NCBI GenBank assembly: GCA_012927585.1
Contig: JABBOY010000033.1
Span: 1 to 64,000 of the forward strand
Reading direction: 5' to 3'
DNA: 64,000 nt
Origin: Glaciimonas sp.
GTDB taxonomy: Bacteria; Pseudomonadota; Gammaproteobacteria; Burkholderiales; Burkholderiaceae_D
The notes under the pieces were generated by a model. It was given only the letters and a program-made list of their open reading frames with translations. It did not search any database and was not told where the DNA came from. A program made the position numbers and the translations under genes. Positions 25,187 to 34,070 of the stretch are shown here, piece after piece; the stretch's first letter is position 1; every line of letters begins with the position of its first letter.

Positions 25187-25660
25187 ATGGATGAAAATAC
25201 CTTTGCAGCATTAATGGGCCGTTTGACCAGGGAGATTGCCGGCGCACCGCTTGGCACCGCCCTTCAGATGCATCTCAATGCTGACCACGGGCCGGGAAGC
25301 GATTTATTCGAAGCGATTTTCGATGCCTGCAAGATTGGCGTCAAGGAAGGCTGGATATGCAATCGGGAAGGCGGCGGCATACGATATGGACGCGTGCTAA
25401 AAGCGACTGAGGCTACCCACGGTTTCAGCGTCGATGTGGTCGATATGGAAAATAGGGTCGGTCCCTACCATGTCCATCCAAATGGCGAAATCGATTTGAT
25501 CATGCCGTTGACACCGGGGGCCTGCTTCGATGCAAACCCGGCAGGCTGGTGCGTGTATGAACCCAGTAGCGGACATCGCCCTACTGTTACCAAAGGACGC
25601 GCGCTAGTGTTGTATTTGTTGCCGCAAGGCGCAATCGACTTTACGCCAGAAGCGGCGTAA
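25187..25660 (+). CDS. DUF4863 family protein, box-cluster associated
   Basis: A 157-residue cupin-like protein. It contains VGPYHVHPNGEIDLIMPL, with two histidines and an acidic residue that could bind metal, and GWCVYEPSSGHRPTV with a further His. DUF4863 includes 4-hydroxylaminobenzoate lyases; members are also common beside box genes, where the role is not settled. AGGAAAG precedes the ATG at 25187. The frame extends upstream to 25127, but that part has no ribosome-binding site. Confidence 0.75.
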   Translation: MDENTFAALMGRLTREIAGAPLGTALQMHLNADHGPGSDLFEAIFDACKIGVKEGWICNREGGGIRYGRVLKATEATHGFSVDVVDMENRVGPYHVHPNGEIDLIMPLTPGACFDANPAGWCVYEPSSGHRPTVTKGRALVLYLLPQGAIDFTPEAA

Positions 25661-25665
25661 TTGCA

Positions 25666-25800
25666 TGATCAAAAAACTGACTAGGGTTCAAACCCCGTCC
25701 TTCAGGGCGGTGAGCGACGCAGGAGCGACTTGTTGGGAGAGGATTCAAACCCCTCACAACAGTGTTTATTACCGGCCGTAGGCCGGTCTAACTAATTGGT
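25666..25800 (+). repeat. Hairpin-bearing intergenic element, copy A (135 bp)
   Basis: It begins TGATCAAAAAACTGAC and ends GTCTAACTAATTGGT. It contains two direct copies of TTCAAACCCC (25687-25696 and 25744-25753), a hairpin CCGTCC-TTCA-GGGCGG between them, and a perfect hairpin ACCGGCC-GTA-GGCCGGT near its right end. Copies in reverse orientation lie at 27487-27564 and 28441-28571, so the element brackets boxD. It resembles the hairpin ends of IS200/IS605-type elements, but no transposase or TnpB gene is present. Confidence 0.7.
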
Positions 25801-25836
25801 CCTGCTGGTGATTTTCCATTTTTTGATTGTATTCAT

Positions 25837-27405
25837 ATGATCCATCTACCCAACTATTTGAGCGGCGCCTGGCAACCTGAGTCAGGTCGCAACGCTACAT
25901 TGCTTGATCCGGTCACTGGCCAGCCGCTTGCCACTGCGGGCGGGCCTGCCGCAGGACTGGGCGCCGGATTTGCTTTTGCCCGCGCACAAGGTGCGGCCGG
26001 ACTACAGGCAATGTCTTACGGTCAGCGTGCCGGCATGCTGGGCGAGATAGTGAAAGTACTGCAAGCCAACCGCGACGCCTATTACGACATCTCGCTTGCC
26101 AATTCAGGGACGACCAAAGCCGATTCCGCAGTCGATATTGAAGGTGCGTCATTTACGCTGGGCTATTACGCAAAGATGGGCGCTGGACTAGGCGATGCGC
26201 ACACGCTACTGGACGGCGCTGCGGCGACTCTGTCGAAAGATCAGCTATTCCAATCGCAACATATCCTGTCACCGGTGCGCGGTGTCGCGCTGTTTATCAA
26301 TGCATTCAATTTCCCGGCCTGGGGCTTATGGGAAAAAGCGGCGCCGGCCTTGCTGTCAGGAGTGCCTGTCATCATTAAACCGGCGACGGTCACCGCCTGG
26401 CTAACCCATCGCATGGTGGCCGACGTGATTGCTGCCGGCATTTTGCCAGCGGGTGCGTTATCCGTCGTCTGCGGCAGTTCTGCCGGTCTGCTCGACGCAC
26501 TGCAGCCATTCGATGTTGTGTCATTTACCGGCTCGGCCGATACCGCTGCGCTGATCCGCTCGCACGCTGCCATCTCCCGTCATTCGGTGCGCGCCAATAT
26601 CGAGGCCGACAGCTTGAATTCGTCCATTCTTGGTTTGGACGCCGCACCGGGCAGCGCAGCATTTGAACTTTACGTCAATGAACTGGTGCGCGAAATGACC
26701 ACCAAAAGCGGCCAGCGTTGCACCGCGATTCGCCGCGCACTGGTTCCCCAACAATTTTTCGATGCAGTGGCCGCAGCAGTCGGAGCCAAACTGGCGCAAG
26801 TTAGTGTCGGCAATCCGCGCAATCCAGAAGTGCGAATGGGTTCGCTGGTTAGCCGTGAACAGTTTGACAGCGTGCAGGCAGGCATTGCCAGGCTGGCCAG
26901 CGAAGCCACCGTTCTATACGACGGTAGTACACAACCCCTGATCGACGCCAATCCTGCGATCTCCGCCTGCATTGCGCCCACCTTGCTGGGTGTGCGCGAT
27001 GCGGATCAAGCCTCGCTGGTGCATGACCATGAAGTATTCGGACCGGTATCGACCTTGCTTGGCTATCGCGATACCGGACATGCGCTGGCGCTGGCCGATC
27101 GCGGCCTGGGGTCGCTGGTGGCATCCGTATTCAGTGAGGATAGTGCGTGGATGGCGCAGGTCGGACGCGAACTGGCCAGCACCCATGGTCGGGTTCACAT
27201 GGTGAGTCCCGATGTCGGCAAAACCCAGACCGGCCACGGCAATGTGATACCCGCATCGATCCACGGCGGACCTGGTCGCGCCGGTGGCGGCGAGGAACTG
27301 GGCGGTTTGCGCGCACTCGGCTTTTACCACCGTCGCACTGCGCTGCAGGGTTCATCTGTCACACTGCAGCATCTGACGCCCATCGCAGCACATTGGAACG
27401 GATGA
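25837..27405 (+). CDS. boxD: 3,4-dehydroadipyl-CoA semialdehyde dehydrogenase
   Basis: A 522-residue aldehyde dehydrogenase that oxidises the ring-opening product of BoxC to the CoA-bound acid. It shows NAFNFPAWGLWEKAAPAL in the cofactor region, FTGSADT, and the catalytic cysteine in KSGQRCTAIRRAL. The HGNVIPASIHGGPGRAGGGE segment is typical of the PaaZ/BoxD type. The gene lies alone on the plus strand between inverted copies A and B of the hairpin element, while boxCBA are on the other strand. Confidence 0.88.
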   Translation: MIHLPNYLSGAWQPESGRNATLLDPVTGQPLATAGGPAAGLGAGFAFARAQGAAGLQAMSYGQRAGMLGEIVKVLQANRDAYYDISLANSGTTKADSAVDIEGASFTLGYYAKMGAGLGDAHTLLDGAAATLSKDQLFQSQHILSPVRGVALFINAFNFPAWGLWEKAAPALLSGVPVIIKPATVTAWLTHRMVADVIAAGILPAGALSVVCGSSAGLLDALQPFDVVSFTGSADTAALIRSHAAISRHSVRANIEADSLNSSILGLDAAPGSAAFELYVNELVREMTTKSGQRCTAIRRALVPQQFFDAVAAAVGAKLAQVSVGNPRNPEVRMGSLVSREQFDSVQAGIARLASEATVLYDGSTQPLIDANPAISACIAPTLLGVRDADQASLVHDHEVFGPVSTLLGYRDTGHALALADRGLGSLVASVFSEDSAWMAQVGRELASTHGRVHMVSPDVGKTQTGHGNVIPASIHGGPGRAGGGEELGGLRALGFYHRRTALQGSSVTLQHLTPIAAHWNG

Positions 27406-27486
27406 GAAGCAAATAACGTAACAGTATAGAGATCAGGCATTGCAGAAATTGCATTCTGCAATGCCCTAATTTTTAGCGCTCGATGC

Positions 27487-27564
27487 ACCAATTAGTTAGA
27501 CCGGCCTACGGCCGGTAATAAACACTGTTGGGAGGGGTTTGAACCCTAGTCAGTTTTTTGATCA
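27487..27564 (-). repeat. Hairpin-bearing intergenic element, copy B (78 bp, internally deleted)
   Basis: In reverse orientation it matches copy A almost perfectly but lacks exactly the 57 bp between the two TTCAAACCCC direct repeats of copy A (135 - 57 = 78). The right-end hairpin ACCGGCC-GTA-GGCCGGT is intact. It lies between boxD and the hydrolase gene, in the 27406-27638 intergenic region. Confidence 0.7.
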
Positions 27565-27638
27565 TCAGCGCCGCTTTCGCCGCCAATCGCTATAGCGCCT
27601 GGTAGCAATGCATGGAGCACAGAAAGGAACCATCGGCA

Positions 27639-28451
27639 ATGCGTTCAGATATACACAATAGCGGCGTCCAGTTTGCTGATATGCAATGGCAAAATAGCCC
27701 GCTCAGGCTGGAGTATCAATGGGTCGGCGCCAGGCATTCCGACTACCCGGTAATCGTATTTTTGCATGAGGGGCTTGGCTCGGTCGCACTCTGGAAAGAT
27801 TTTCCAGAAAAATTTTGCCTGGATCACGGCTTGACGGGCTTGGTGTTTTCACGCTACGGCTACGGTCGGTCCACCCCAAGGCCGGCAGCAGAAAAGTGGC
27901 CTGTCAGCTTTATGCATGCGCAGGCGCATCAGGTGCTGCCTGCCTTTTTTTCGCACCTGGGAATTACCAATCCCTGGCTGTTCGGCCATAGCGATGGCGC
28001 CTCAATCGCTCTGCTGTATGCAGCGCGATTTTCGGAGAACCTGAGCGGAATTGTCGTCGCTGCTCCGCACATTTTTGTTGAAGATATTACCGTCGCCAGC
28101 ATCCGCGTTGCTCGCGAAGTCTATCTGACGAAAAATTTGCGTGCCAGGCTGGCGCAATACCACGACAACGTCGATTCGGCCTTTTGGGGCTGGAACGACA
28201 TCTGGCTCGACCCCGCGTTCCGTGCCTGGAATATTGAAAACGATCTCACCACCATCACCTGCCCTATTCTTGCAATTCAAGGCGAAAACGATGAATACGG
28301 CACCCTCGAACAAGTTTATGGAATTCAAAGAAAAATTCCTGCCACCAAAATTGTCGTATTGCCGCAATGCGGCCATTCGCCCCATCGCGATCAACCCATG
28401 GCGCTCAGTCAAGAAGCTGCACATTTTATTACCCATGCAACAATTAGTTAG
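27639..28451 (+). CDS. Alpha/beta hydrolase of the box cluster
   Basis: A 270-residue alpha/beta hydrolase. The oxyanion region reads FLHEGLGSVALW, the nucleophile serine is in FGHSDGASIALL, and the acid and His are in QGENDEYGT and PQCGHSPHRDQP. Hydrolases of this type accompany box genes and are proposed to cleave stalled CoA thioesters or lactones. The ATG at 27639 follows AAAGGAAC; an upstream in-frame ATG at 27612 lacks a good site. The last four codons and the stop come from the end of repeat copy C. Confidence 0.8.
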   Translation: MRSDIHNSGVQFADMQWQNSPLRLEYQWVGARHSDYPVIVFLHEGLGSVALWKDFPEKFCLDHGLTGLVFSRYGYGRSTPRPAAEKWPVSFMHAQAHQVLPAFFSHLGITNPWLFGHSDGASIALLYAARFSENLSGIVVAAPHIFVEDITVASIRVAREVYLTKNLRARLAQYHDNVDSAFWGWNDIWLDPAFRAWNIENDLTTITCPILAIQGENDEYGTLEQVYGIQRKIPATKIVVLPQCGHSPHRDQPMALSQEAAHFITHATIS

Positions 28452-28571
28452 ACTGGTCTACGGCCGATAATAGACCCTGTTGGAGGGGGTTTGCATCCCT
28501 CCCAACGAGTCGCTGCTTGGTCGCTCACTACCCTCCAGGACGGGGTTTGAATCCTGGTCAGTTTTTGATCA
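28441..28571 (-). repeat. Hairpin-bearing intergenic element, copy C (131 bp, diverged full length)
   Basis: Reverse-oriented full-length copy of the element at 25666-25800 with many substitutions: GATTCAAACCCCGTCC, GTGAGCGACC and GTCTAACTAATTG are recognisable, but both hairpins are partly broken. Its left end overlaps the end of the hydrolase gene. The remainder of 28572-28799 shows no gene. Confidence 0.65.
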
Positions 28572-28799
28572 GTTGAAACAGCAGCGCATCTAAAACCACC
28601 GCATCCACCCGGCAAAGCTGCTTGGCCAGATTGCCGCCCGACTGAGTTTAATACCCCGAGAGAATCGCAGAAATGCCCTTTCACGTCTGCGTCGGCAGCA
28701 AATTGCTTTGACGTCAGCCAGCGTCGTTGCAACAAATCCTGTGCTACTTTAGCAAATGCGCCTGGACCGGGCGCGTAATCGACACAACACAGGATATCC

Positions 28800-29387
28800 A
28801 TGAATGACAATATTCGCCGTCTGCTCGCCCAGCTGACCGCCCTCGAAGACGAGCTGGAGACGGCTTTGCATGAACAAGAAACCAGGATGTTCTTCCAGAT
28901 CAAGGGCAAGCGCGTCGAGTTTGAGCAGACCATCAAACAGGCGCACCGCCGGCTCAAAAGTAGTTTTTTTCACTGGCTGGTCACTTACCGCCCGCAAAAT
29001 CTGATCACCGGCCCCATCATCTACGGCATGCTTATTCCACTATTGTTCTTCGATCTGTGCATCACCCTGTATCAGGCGACATGTTTTCCGATCTACGGGA
29101 TAAGCAAAGTGCGCCGCAGCGACTATATCGTGATCGATCGTCAACAGCTCGGATACCTCAACTTCATCGAGAAATTCCACTGCACCTATTGCGCATATGG
29201 CACTGGGTTGATTTCTTACATCGGCGAGATCATTTCTCGCACGGAACAGTATTTTTGCCCGATTAAGCATGCGCGCAAGATGCTCGGTACGCATGCGCGT
29301 TACGCCTATTTTCTCGAATATGGCGACGCAAAAGACTATGAAGCGAAGCTGGAGCAATATCGGATTGCGCTCGGCAAAGAGAAATGA
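28800..29387 (+). CDS. Conserved-looking membrane-associated protein of unknown function
   Basis: A 195-residue protein not assigned to a named family. It starts with an amphipathic, probably coiled-coil helix (about 1-50), then has a hydrophobic segment at about 68-95 (LITGPIIYGMLIPLLFFDLC). A cysteine/tyrosine-rich part follows, with HCTYCAYGTGLISYIGEI and FCPIKHARK, whose two CxxC-spaced cysteines and Cys-Pro suggest metal or cofactor binding. The ATG has AGGATATCC upstream. It is not evidently linked to the box genes before it or dacB after it. Confidence 0.7.
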   Translation: MNDNIRRLLAQLTALEDELETALHEQETRMFFQIKGKRVEFEQTIKQAHRRLKSSFFHWLVTYRPQNLITGPIIYGMLIPLLFFDLCITLYQATCFPIYGISKVRRSDYIVIDRQQLGYLNFIEKFHCTYCAYGTGLISYIGEIISRTEQYFCPIKHARKMLGTHARYAYFLEYGDAKDYEAKLEQYRIALGKEK

Positions 29388-29480
29388 TGGGCCCGCTGCG
29401 GACCTACTGCCAGCTTGTCAAAATATCAGAATCAACGCCAATACCGGTTGCCAGCGGCCCGGCTTGCCAACAGGAATACG

Positions 29481-30908
29481 ATGCACTCATTTATCATGAA
29501 CAAACTTACCAGGTCGGCCGCTGGGTGCGGCTTGCTGGTATGGGCCGCTGCGGGCTGGACTCAGGTATTGCCGTTCACAGTGGACGCTGCGCTGCAGCGC
29601 GCCGGCATTCCCGTGGCTGCGGTCGGCATTTATGTGCAGGACGTATCGGCTGGTGCGGCTCTGCTGGAGGTCAACGCAACGGCCGGGTTCAATCCGGCAT
29701 CGGTGATGAAGCTGGTGACTACCGACGCAGCGCTGGAATTGCTAGGCCCCACCTATGCCTGGAAAACCCGGGCTTATGCCGCCGGGCTGCAGTATGGCGA
29801 TGTCTTGCAAGGCGATTTGATCATCCAGGGCAGTGGCGACCCGAAGCTGGTTCTGGAGAATTTCTGGCTGTTCCTGCGTCGGATTCGCGCGCAGGGAATC
29901 CGCGCAATCAACGGCAATCTGGTGCTTGACCGCAGCGCGTTTGAGGACAAGCCGTATGATGCAGCCGCTTTCGATGGCGAGCCCGCCAAGCCTTACAACG
30001 TTGGGCCGGATGCCTTGCTGCTGAACTACAAGACGATAGGTGTGCGTTTCTTGCCGGATGCTGCCGGCGCCACTGTACAGGTTTCGGTGGATCTGCCGCT
30101 TGCCGGTTTCAGGGTTGCCGAGCCGGTGCTCTCACGCGGGGATTGCGGTAATTGGCAAGATAAGCTGGGTGCTGAATTTACCGACGACGGCATCATTTTT
30201 AACGGCGCATTTCCGGTCGCATGCGGCGACAAGACCTGGTATATGAATCCCTATCGAATCAGTCCGGTGCAGTTTTTCGGCAAGATGTTTCGTCAGATGT
30301 GGCTAGAACTGGGCGGAACGTTTAGTGGCGCAGTGATCAACGGCCGCCTGCCGAACGACGCCAGCCTGATTACTGAATGGTCGTCCCAGGCGCTGCCGGA
30401 AATCATCCGGGATATCAATAAATACAGCAACAATGTGATGGCGCGCCAAGTATTGTTGAGCCTGGCGCCCGAAATCCCGATGCTGCCGGCCAGCACGCAG
30501 CGCGGCGCCGATGCAGTCCGCTTCTGGCTGGCTGGCAAAGGCATCAACGCGCCGGAGCTAGTGATCGAAAACGGTTCCGGTCTATCACGTTACGAGCGTA
30601 TTTCACCGCGTACTTTGGGGCGCATGCTGGTAGCGGCATTCCATGCGCCGACCATGCCGGAATTCATCGCATCGTTGCCGCTGGCAGGATTGGATGGCAC
30701 CATGCGCAAGCGGCTTCAGAACGACACTATCACCGGCCAGGCGCATGTCAAGACCGGCTCGCTGGATCAGGTGCGCTCGATTGCCGGCTATGTACTGGCC
30801 GCGTCCGGCCGGCGCTACGTGGTGGTGTGCCTGATTAACGATCGCAACGCCGCTTTGGGGCGCGCCGCGCAGGATGCGCTGCTGCAGTGGATTTATCAGG
30901 ATTGGTAA
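29481..30908 (+). CDS. dacB: D-alanyl-D-alanine carboxypeptidase/endopeptidase (PBP4 type)
   Basis: A 475-residue periplasmic peptidoglycan hydrolase of the S13 family. The signal peptide is at about residues 6-30 (KLTRSAAGCGLLVWAAAG). Catalytic motifs: SVMK (FNPASVMKLVTT), SNN (INKYSNNVMARQ) and KTG (HVKTGSLDQV), spaced as in PBP4 with a long insert between the first two. The start at 29481 follows AGGAATACG; 29496 is an alternative. The upstream frame to 29415 overlaps no signal and is rejected. Confidence 0.9.
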   Translation: MHSFIMNKLTRSAAGCGLLVWAAAGWTQVLPFTVDAALQRAGIPVAAVGIYVQDVSAGAALLEVNATAGFNPASVMKLVTTDAALELLGPTYAWKTRAYAAGLQYGDVLQGDLIIQGSGDPKLVLENFWLFLRRIRAQGIRAINGNLVLDRSAFEDKPYDAAAFDGEPAKPYNVGPDALLLNYKTIGVRFLPDAAGATVQVSVDLPLAGFRVAEPVLSRGDCGNWQDKLGAEFTDDGIIFNGAFPVACGDKTWYMNPYRISPVQFFGKMFRQMWLELGGTFSGAVINGRLPNDASLITEWSSQALPEIIRDINKYSNNVMARQVLLSLAPEIPMLPASTQRGADAVRFWLAGKGINAPELVIENGSGLSRYERISPRTLGRMLVAAFHAPTMPEFIASLPLAGLDGTMRKRLQNDTITGQAHVKTGSLDQVRSIAGYVLAASGRRYVVVCLINDRNAALGRAAQDALLQWIYQDW

Positions 30909-31006
30909 GTTATTTTACGGGAGTATGTCTATTTTACGCATGTAAATAATGCGGCGATAGATGTCAACTATTGGAGTATGCCGCTCGCGCTGGGCCCATC
31001 ATCGCA

Positions 31007-31510
31007 TCACAGCAGCACCGGTTGGTTGTCGAGTTGATTACTGTTCGCGCCCTGCGACGGGTAATGCTGCTGCAACAAGGTATTGATTTTTTGCAGCGCC
31101 GCATTGACGCTATCGTGGAATTCGCCGCGGGCAAAACCGTGCGTCATGGTGTGGCAAATCGTTTGCCAGTCGCTGGCGTCAACCCGCCGGCCTACCGCCC
31201 GGTCGGCCACGATCTCGACCTTGCGATCGGCTAGATTGACGTAAATCAGTACGCCGCAATTCTCTTCGGTATCCCAGACCCGATGCAGTGCGAACAGTTC
31301 GCGGGCGCGCTCGCGGGCCGAGACATGCCGCAGCACTTCGCGCAGCGTCAACGCCGACTCGATGATCAGGCAGACTTCGGCCCGGTGCAGCGCCTCGCCG
31401 GCGGCTATGGTAGCTTCAATCGCTTTCAAGGTGGCGGGCGGGAAAGCGCGACGGCCGCTGCCGGAAGTAGTCAGCAGATGCCGTTTCAGGCGCGAAAAAA
31501 GATGCGTCAT
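31007..31510 (-). CDS. TPM-domain protein (short, cytoplasmic form)
   Basis: A 167-residue TPM-domain protein without signal peptide or membrane segment. Recognisable parts are RVWDTEENCGVLIYVNLADRKVEIVADRAVG and the CHTMTHGFARGEF ending. Its ATG overlaps the stop codon of the longer TPM gene by 1 nt (TAATG), so it is translationally coupled. It is the third gene of a lemA-TPM-TPM operon. Confidence 0.8.
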   Translation of the reverse strand: MTHLFSRLKRHLLTTSGSGRRAFPPATLKAIEATIAAGEALHRAEVCLIIESALTLREVLRHVSARERARELFALHRVWDTEENCGVLIYVNLADRKVEIVADRAVGRRVDASDWQTICHTMTHGFARGEFHDSVNAALQKINTLLQQHYPSQGANSNQLDNQPVLL

Positions 31511-32313
31511 TACCAATCCCCCGACGCGCCACCGCCATCAAAACCACCGCCGCCACCGCCAAAACCGCCACCGTCCGACGAGCCGCCAGAATGTCTGTCG
31601 AAGCCCCCCAAGCCGCCACCTAGCAAACCACCTAGTCCGGCGCTGCCCAGAATCACGCCGGCGTTGCGACCCTTGGCTCCGTATTTGAAAGAACTGCGCG
31701 AGCGCTGGTAGATGATGGCGATGAACATGAATAGCAGAAACAAGATCGGCATCCAGCCTGAAAATCCATCGCCTGCCGCCGGTTGTTTGTTTTTGCCGGT
31801 GGGCGCTGGCAGATGCTCCTGATCCATCAGCGCGGTTAGCGCGGTGGTAGCTGCGGCCAGCCCACCGTAATAATCGTTTTGACGAAAATACGGTGCAATC
31901 ACATCCTGCAAGATGCGTTTCGATTGGGCATCGGTGACGGTACCCTGAATCCCGCGCCCGGCCTCGATGCGCAAGCGACGCAAGGCTTTATCATTGTCTT
32001 TTGCGACCACCAGTATGACGCCGTCATCGACGCCTTTGCGTCCCAGCTTCCAGGCGTCCGCGACCCGGATGCTGTATTGCTCGATGGCTTCCGGCGCGGT
32101 GCTGTTCAACAGCAAAATTGCAATCTGGCTGCCGCTGCGGGCTTCGTATTCCTTCAGCACATTGTCCAGATTGCTGCGTTGCTGCGGATTCAGCATGCCG
32201 GCCTGATCGATCACATGCGCCGATAGCGCCGGCACCGCTACGAAATCCTGCGCGCCTGCCATCGATAACCATAGCGCCAAGGTGCAAGCAATTAGAAGTC
32301 GGAAAGTAGGCAT
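31510..32313 (-). CDS. TPM-domain membrane protein, YgcG type
   Basis: A 267-residue protein with a signal peptide (about 1-21), a periplasmic TPM domain (VIDQAGMLNPQQRSNLDNVL to about 185), a membrane span at about 198-216 (WMPILFLLFMFIAIIYQRS), and a glycine/serine-rich C-terminus ending in GGGGGFDGGGASGDW. This is the YgcG/TPM_phosphatase layout. It follows lemA by 39 bp, and such LemA-TPM pairs are common; a role in envelope quality control is suspected but not established. Confidence 0.85.
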   Translation of the reverse strand: MPTFRLLIACTLALWLSMAGAQDFVAVPALSAHVIDQAGMLNPQQRSNLDNVLKEYEARSGSQIAILLLNSTAPEAIEQYSIRVADAWKLGRKGVDDGVILVVAKDNDKALRRLRIEAGRGIQGTVTDAQSKRILQDVIAPYFRQNDYYGGLAAATTALTALMDQEHLPAPTGKNKQPAAGDGFSGWMPILFLLFMFIAIIYQRSRSSFKYGAKGRNAGVILGSAGLGGLLGGGLGGFDRHSGGSSDGGGFGGGGGGFDGGGASGDW

Positions 32314-32352
32314 GTGCAGCTCACGTTTTTTGTTAAAACTATTTAGCGAAAA

Positions 32353-32946
32353 TTATTTACCGAAATTCACGGCAGGTGCGTTCGAGATCGCTTTTTCATT
32401 CTCGACTGTAAACGATGGCTTGACCTTGTAGCTGAAGATCGTTGCGGTCAGATTGGTCGGAAAGCTGCGTGTCAACACGTTGTATTCCTGCACCGCAACA
32501 ATGTAACGCTGACGCGCCACCGTGATGCGGTTTTCAGTGCCTTCCAATTGCGATTGCAAGTCGCGGAAGCTGGTGTCTGCTTTCAGGTTCGGATAATTCT
32601 CCGACACCGCCATCAGGCGCGACAGCGCGCCGGACAACTGGCCTTGCACCTGCTGGAACTTGTTGAAGGCTTCTGGATTGTTCAATACTTCCGGCGTGAT
32701 CTGGAAGCTGGTGGCAGCAGAGCGCGCCTTGATCACCGCTTCCAGCGTTGCACTCTCGTGCGAGGCGTAGCCCTTGACCGTATTGACCAGGTTTGGAATC
32801 AAATCGGCGCGGCGCTGGTATTGGTTGACCACTTCGCCCCAAGCAGCCTTGATACCCTCATCCCGGGATTGGAAATCGTTATAGCCGCAGGCCGACAGGG
32901 TGGCGCTCAACACCGCGATTGCAATCAGTTTTAGCCATTTGTTCAT
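32353..32946 (-). CDS. lemA: LemA family lipoprotein
   Basis: A 197-residue protein with a lipoprotein signal peptide (LSATLSACGYND, lipobox Cys about 20). The LemA body has WGEVVNQYQRRADLIPNLV and a long helical bundle with YNVLTRSFPTNL. It is first in an operon with two TPM genes. The biochemical function of LemA proteins is unknown. Confidence 0.88.
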   Translation of the reverse strand: MNKWLKLIAIAVLSATLSACGYNDFQSRDEGIKAAWGEVVNQYQRRADLIPNLVNTVKGYASHESATLEAVIKARSAATSFQITPEVLNNPEAFNKFQQVQGQLSGALSRLMAVSENYPNLKADTSFRDLQSQLEGTENRITVARQRYIVAVQEYNVLTRSFPTNLTATIFSYKVKPSFTVENEKAISNAPAVNFGK

Positions 32947-33182
32947 TCTGGTTCTTTCGAATATAGGTGGTGGGTAATGCAGTAAACCACATTGCAGTAA
33001 ACCACATGTTACCGCTCAAAGCTTATTTTGGGGGCTGCGCCGGCATTTTAACTACCTATCGCCCTTGTATATTGTCCTGCTAGCGAGAGATGGAAGCAAA
33101 GTAAGCCGCTACACGGCTTCCATGTTAAACAGTGCGATCGGCGGCGTTACAATGCACGGGTTTGCCCCACTCAAGATATGTC

Positions 33183-33995
33183 ATGACATTTATCGAAAAA
33201 CTCTCCGCTGCCTGGGCTGCGCACGATTCACTATTGTGCGTTGGGCTGGACCCCGACATCAGCAAATTTCCGCCTCATCTGCAAGGACAACCGGACGCGA
33301 TCTTCATTTTCTGCAAAGCGATTATCGACGCCACTGCCGATACCGCGTGCGCGTTCAAGCCGCAAATTGCGTATTTTGCCGCGATCCGGGCGGAAGATCA
33401 GTTGGAAGCACTGTGCAGTTACATACGGGTCAATTATCCGCAACTGCCCGTGATTCTGGACGCCAAACGCGGCGATATCGGCGCTACCGCAGCACAATAT
33501 GCGCGCGAAGCGTTCGAACGTTACGGCGCCGATGCGGTAACGGTGAACCCCTACATGGGTTCCGATTCGGTCGCACCGTATCTGGAATGGCCGGATCGCG
33601 GCACCATCGTGCTGTGCCGCACTTCGAACCCGGGCGGCTCCGACTTGCAATTCCTGAACGCCAACGGCCGTCCGCTGTACCAGCATGTGGCGCAACTGGT
33701 GGCTGAAAAATGGAATACCAACGGCCAGTGCGCACTGGTGGTCGGCGCCACCTTCCCCAACGAACTGGCGCAAGTGCGCGCGCTGGTTGGCGGGATGCCG
33801 CTGCTGGTGCCCGGCATCGGCGCCCAAGGCGGCGATGTTGCCGCCACCGTGGCTGCCGGCAAGACCGCCGATGGCTGCGGCATGATGATCAATTCTTCCC
33901 GCGCCATTCTGTATGCAGGGCAAGGCGAAGATTTTGCCGCTGCCGCACGGACGGTTGCGCTGGCGACGCGGGATGCAATTAATCGCTGCCGCTAA
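33183..33995 (+). CDS. pyrF: Orotidine-5'-phosphate decarboxylase
   Basis: A 270-residue type 2 OMP decarboxylase for the last step of UMP synthesis. The catalytic lysine lies in [18 protein letters not shown] (about residue 95). [14 protein letters not shown] near the start and [12 protein letters not shown] are family hallmarks. The start at 33183 gives the standard N-terminus; the upstream frame is open to 33132 without support. Monocistronic between the lemA operon (divergent) and the PLP decarboxylase. Confidence 0.93.
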   Translation: MTFIEKLSAAWAAHDSLLCVGLDPDISKFPPHLQGQPDAIFIFCKAIIDATADTACAFKPQIAYFAAIRAEDQLEALCSYIRVNYPQLPVILDAKRGDIGATAAQYAREAFERYGADAVTVNPYMGSDSVAPYLEWPDRGTIVLCRTSNPGGSDLQFLNANGRPLYQHVAQLVAEKWNTNGQCALVVGATFPNELAQVRALVGGMPLLVPGIGAQGGDVAATVAAGKTADGCGMMINSSRAILYAGQGEDFAAAARTVALATRDAINRCR

Positions 33996-34070
33996 TAAGC
34001 CGCATAAATCAATTTACAAATAAACTCGGCAAATAAACCCATTTTATTCTTCAAGAGAAATTGACAGAAA

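Noticed and set aside
25684-25700. GGTTCAAACCCC looks like a tRNA T-arm
   Set aside because: No acceptor stem, D-arm or anticodon arm can be drawn around it, and the same bases recur inside the repeat copies, so it is part of the element.
25666-27564. boxD inside a composite transposon
   Set aside because: The inverted copies A and B bracket the gene, but there is no transposase and no target-site duplication that I could see; rearrangement by recombination is simpler.
30919-30985. Possible seventh copy of the GGAGTAT repeat
   Set aside because: GGGAGTAT is present, but CCGC is not found at the fixed distance and the tail does not match; a second GGAGTAT lies nearby. At best it is a decayed copy.
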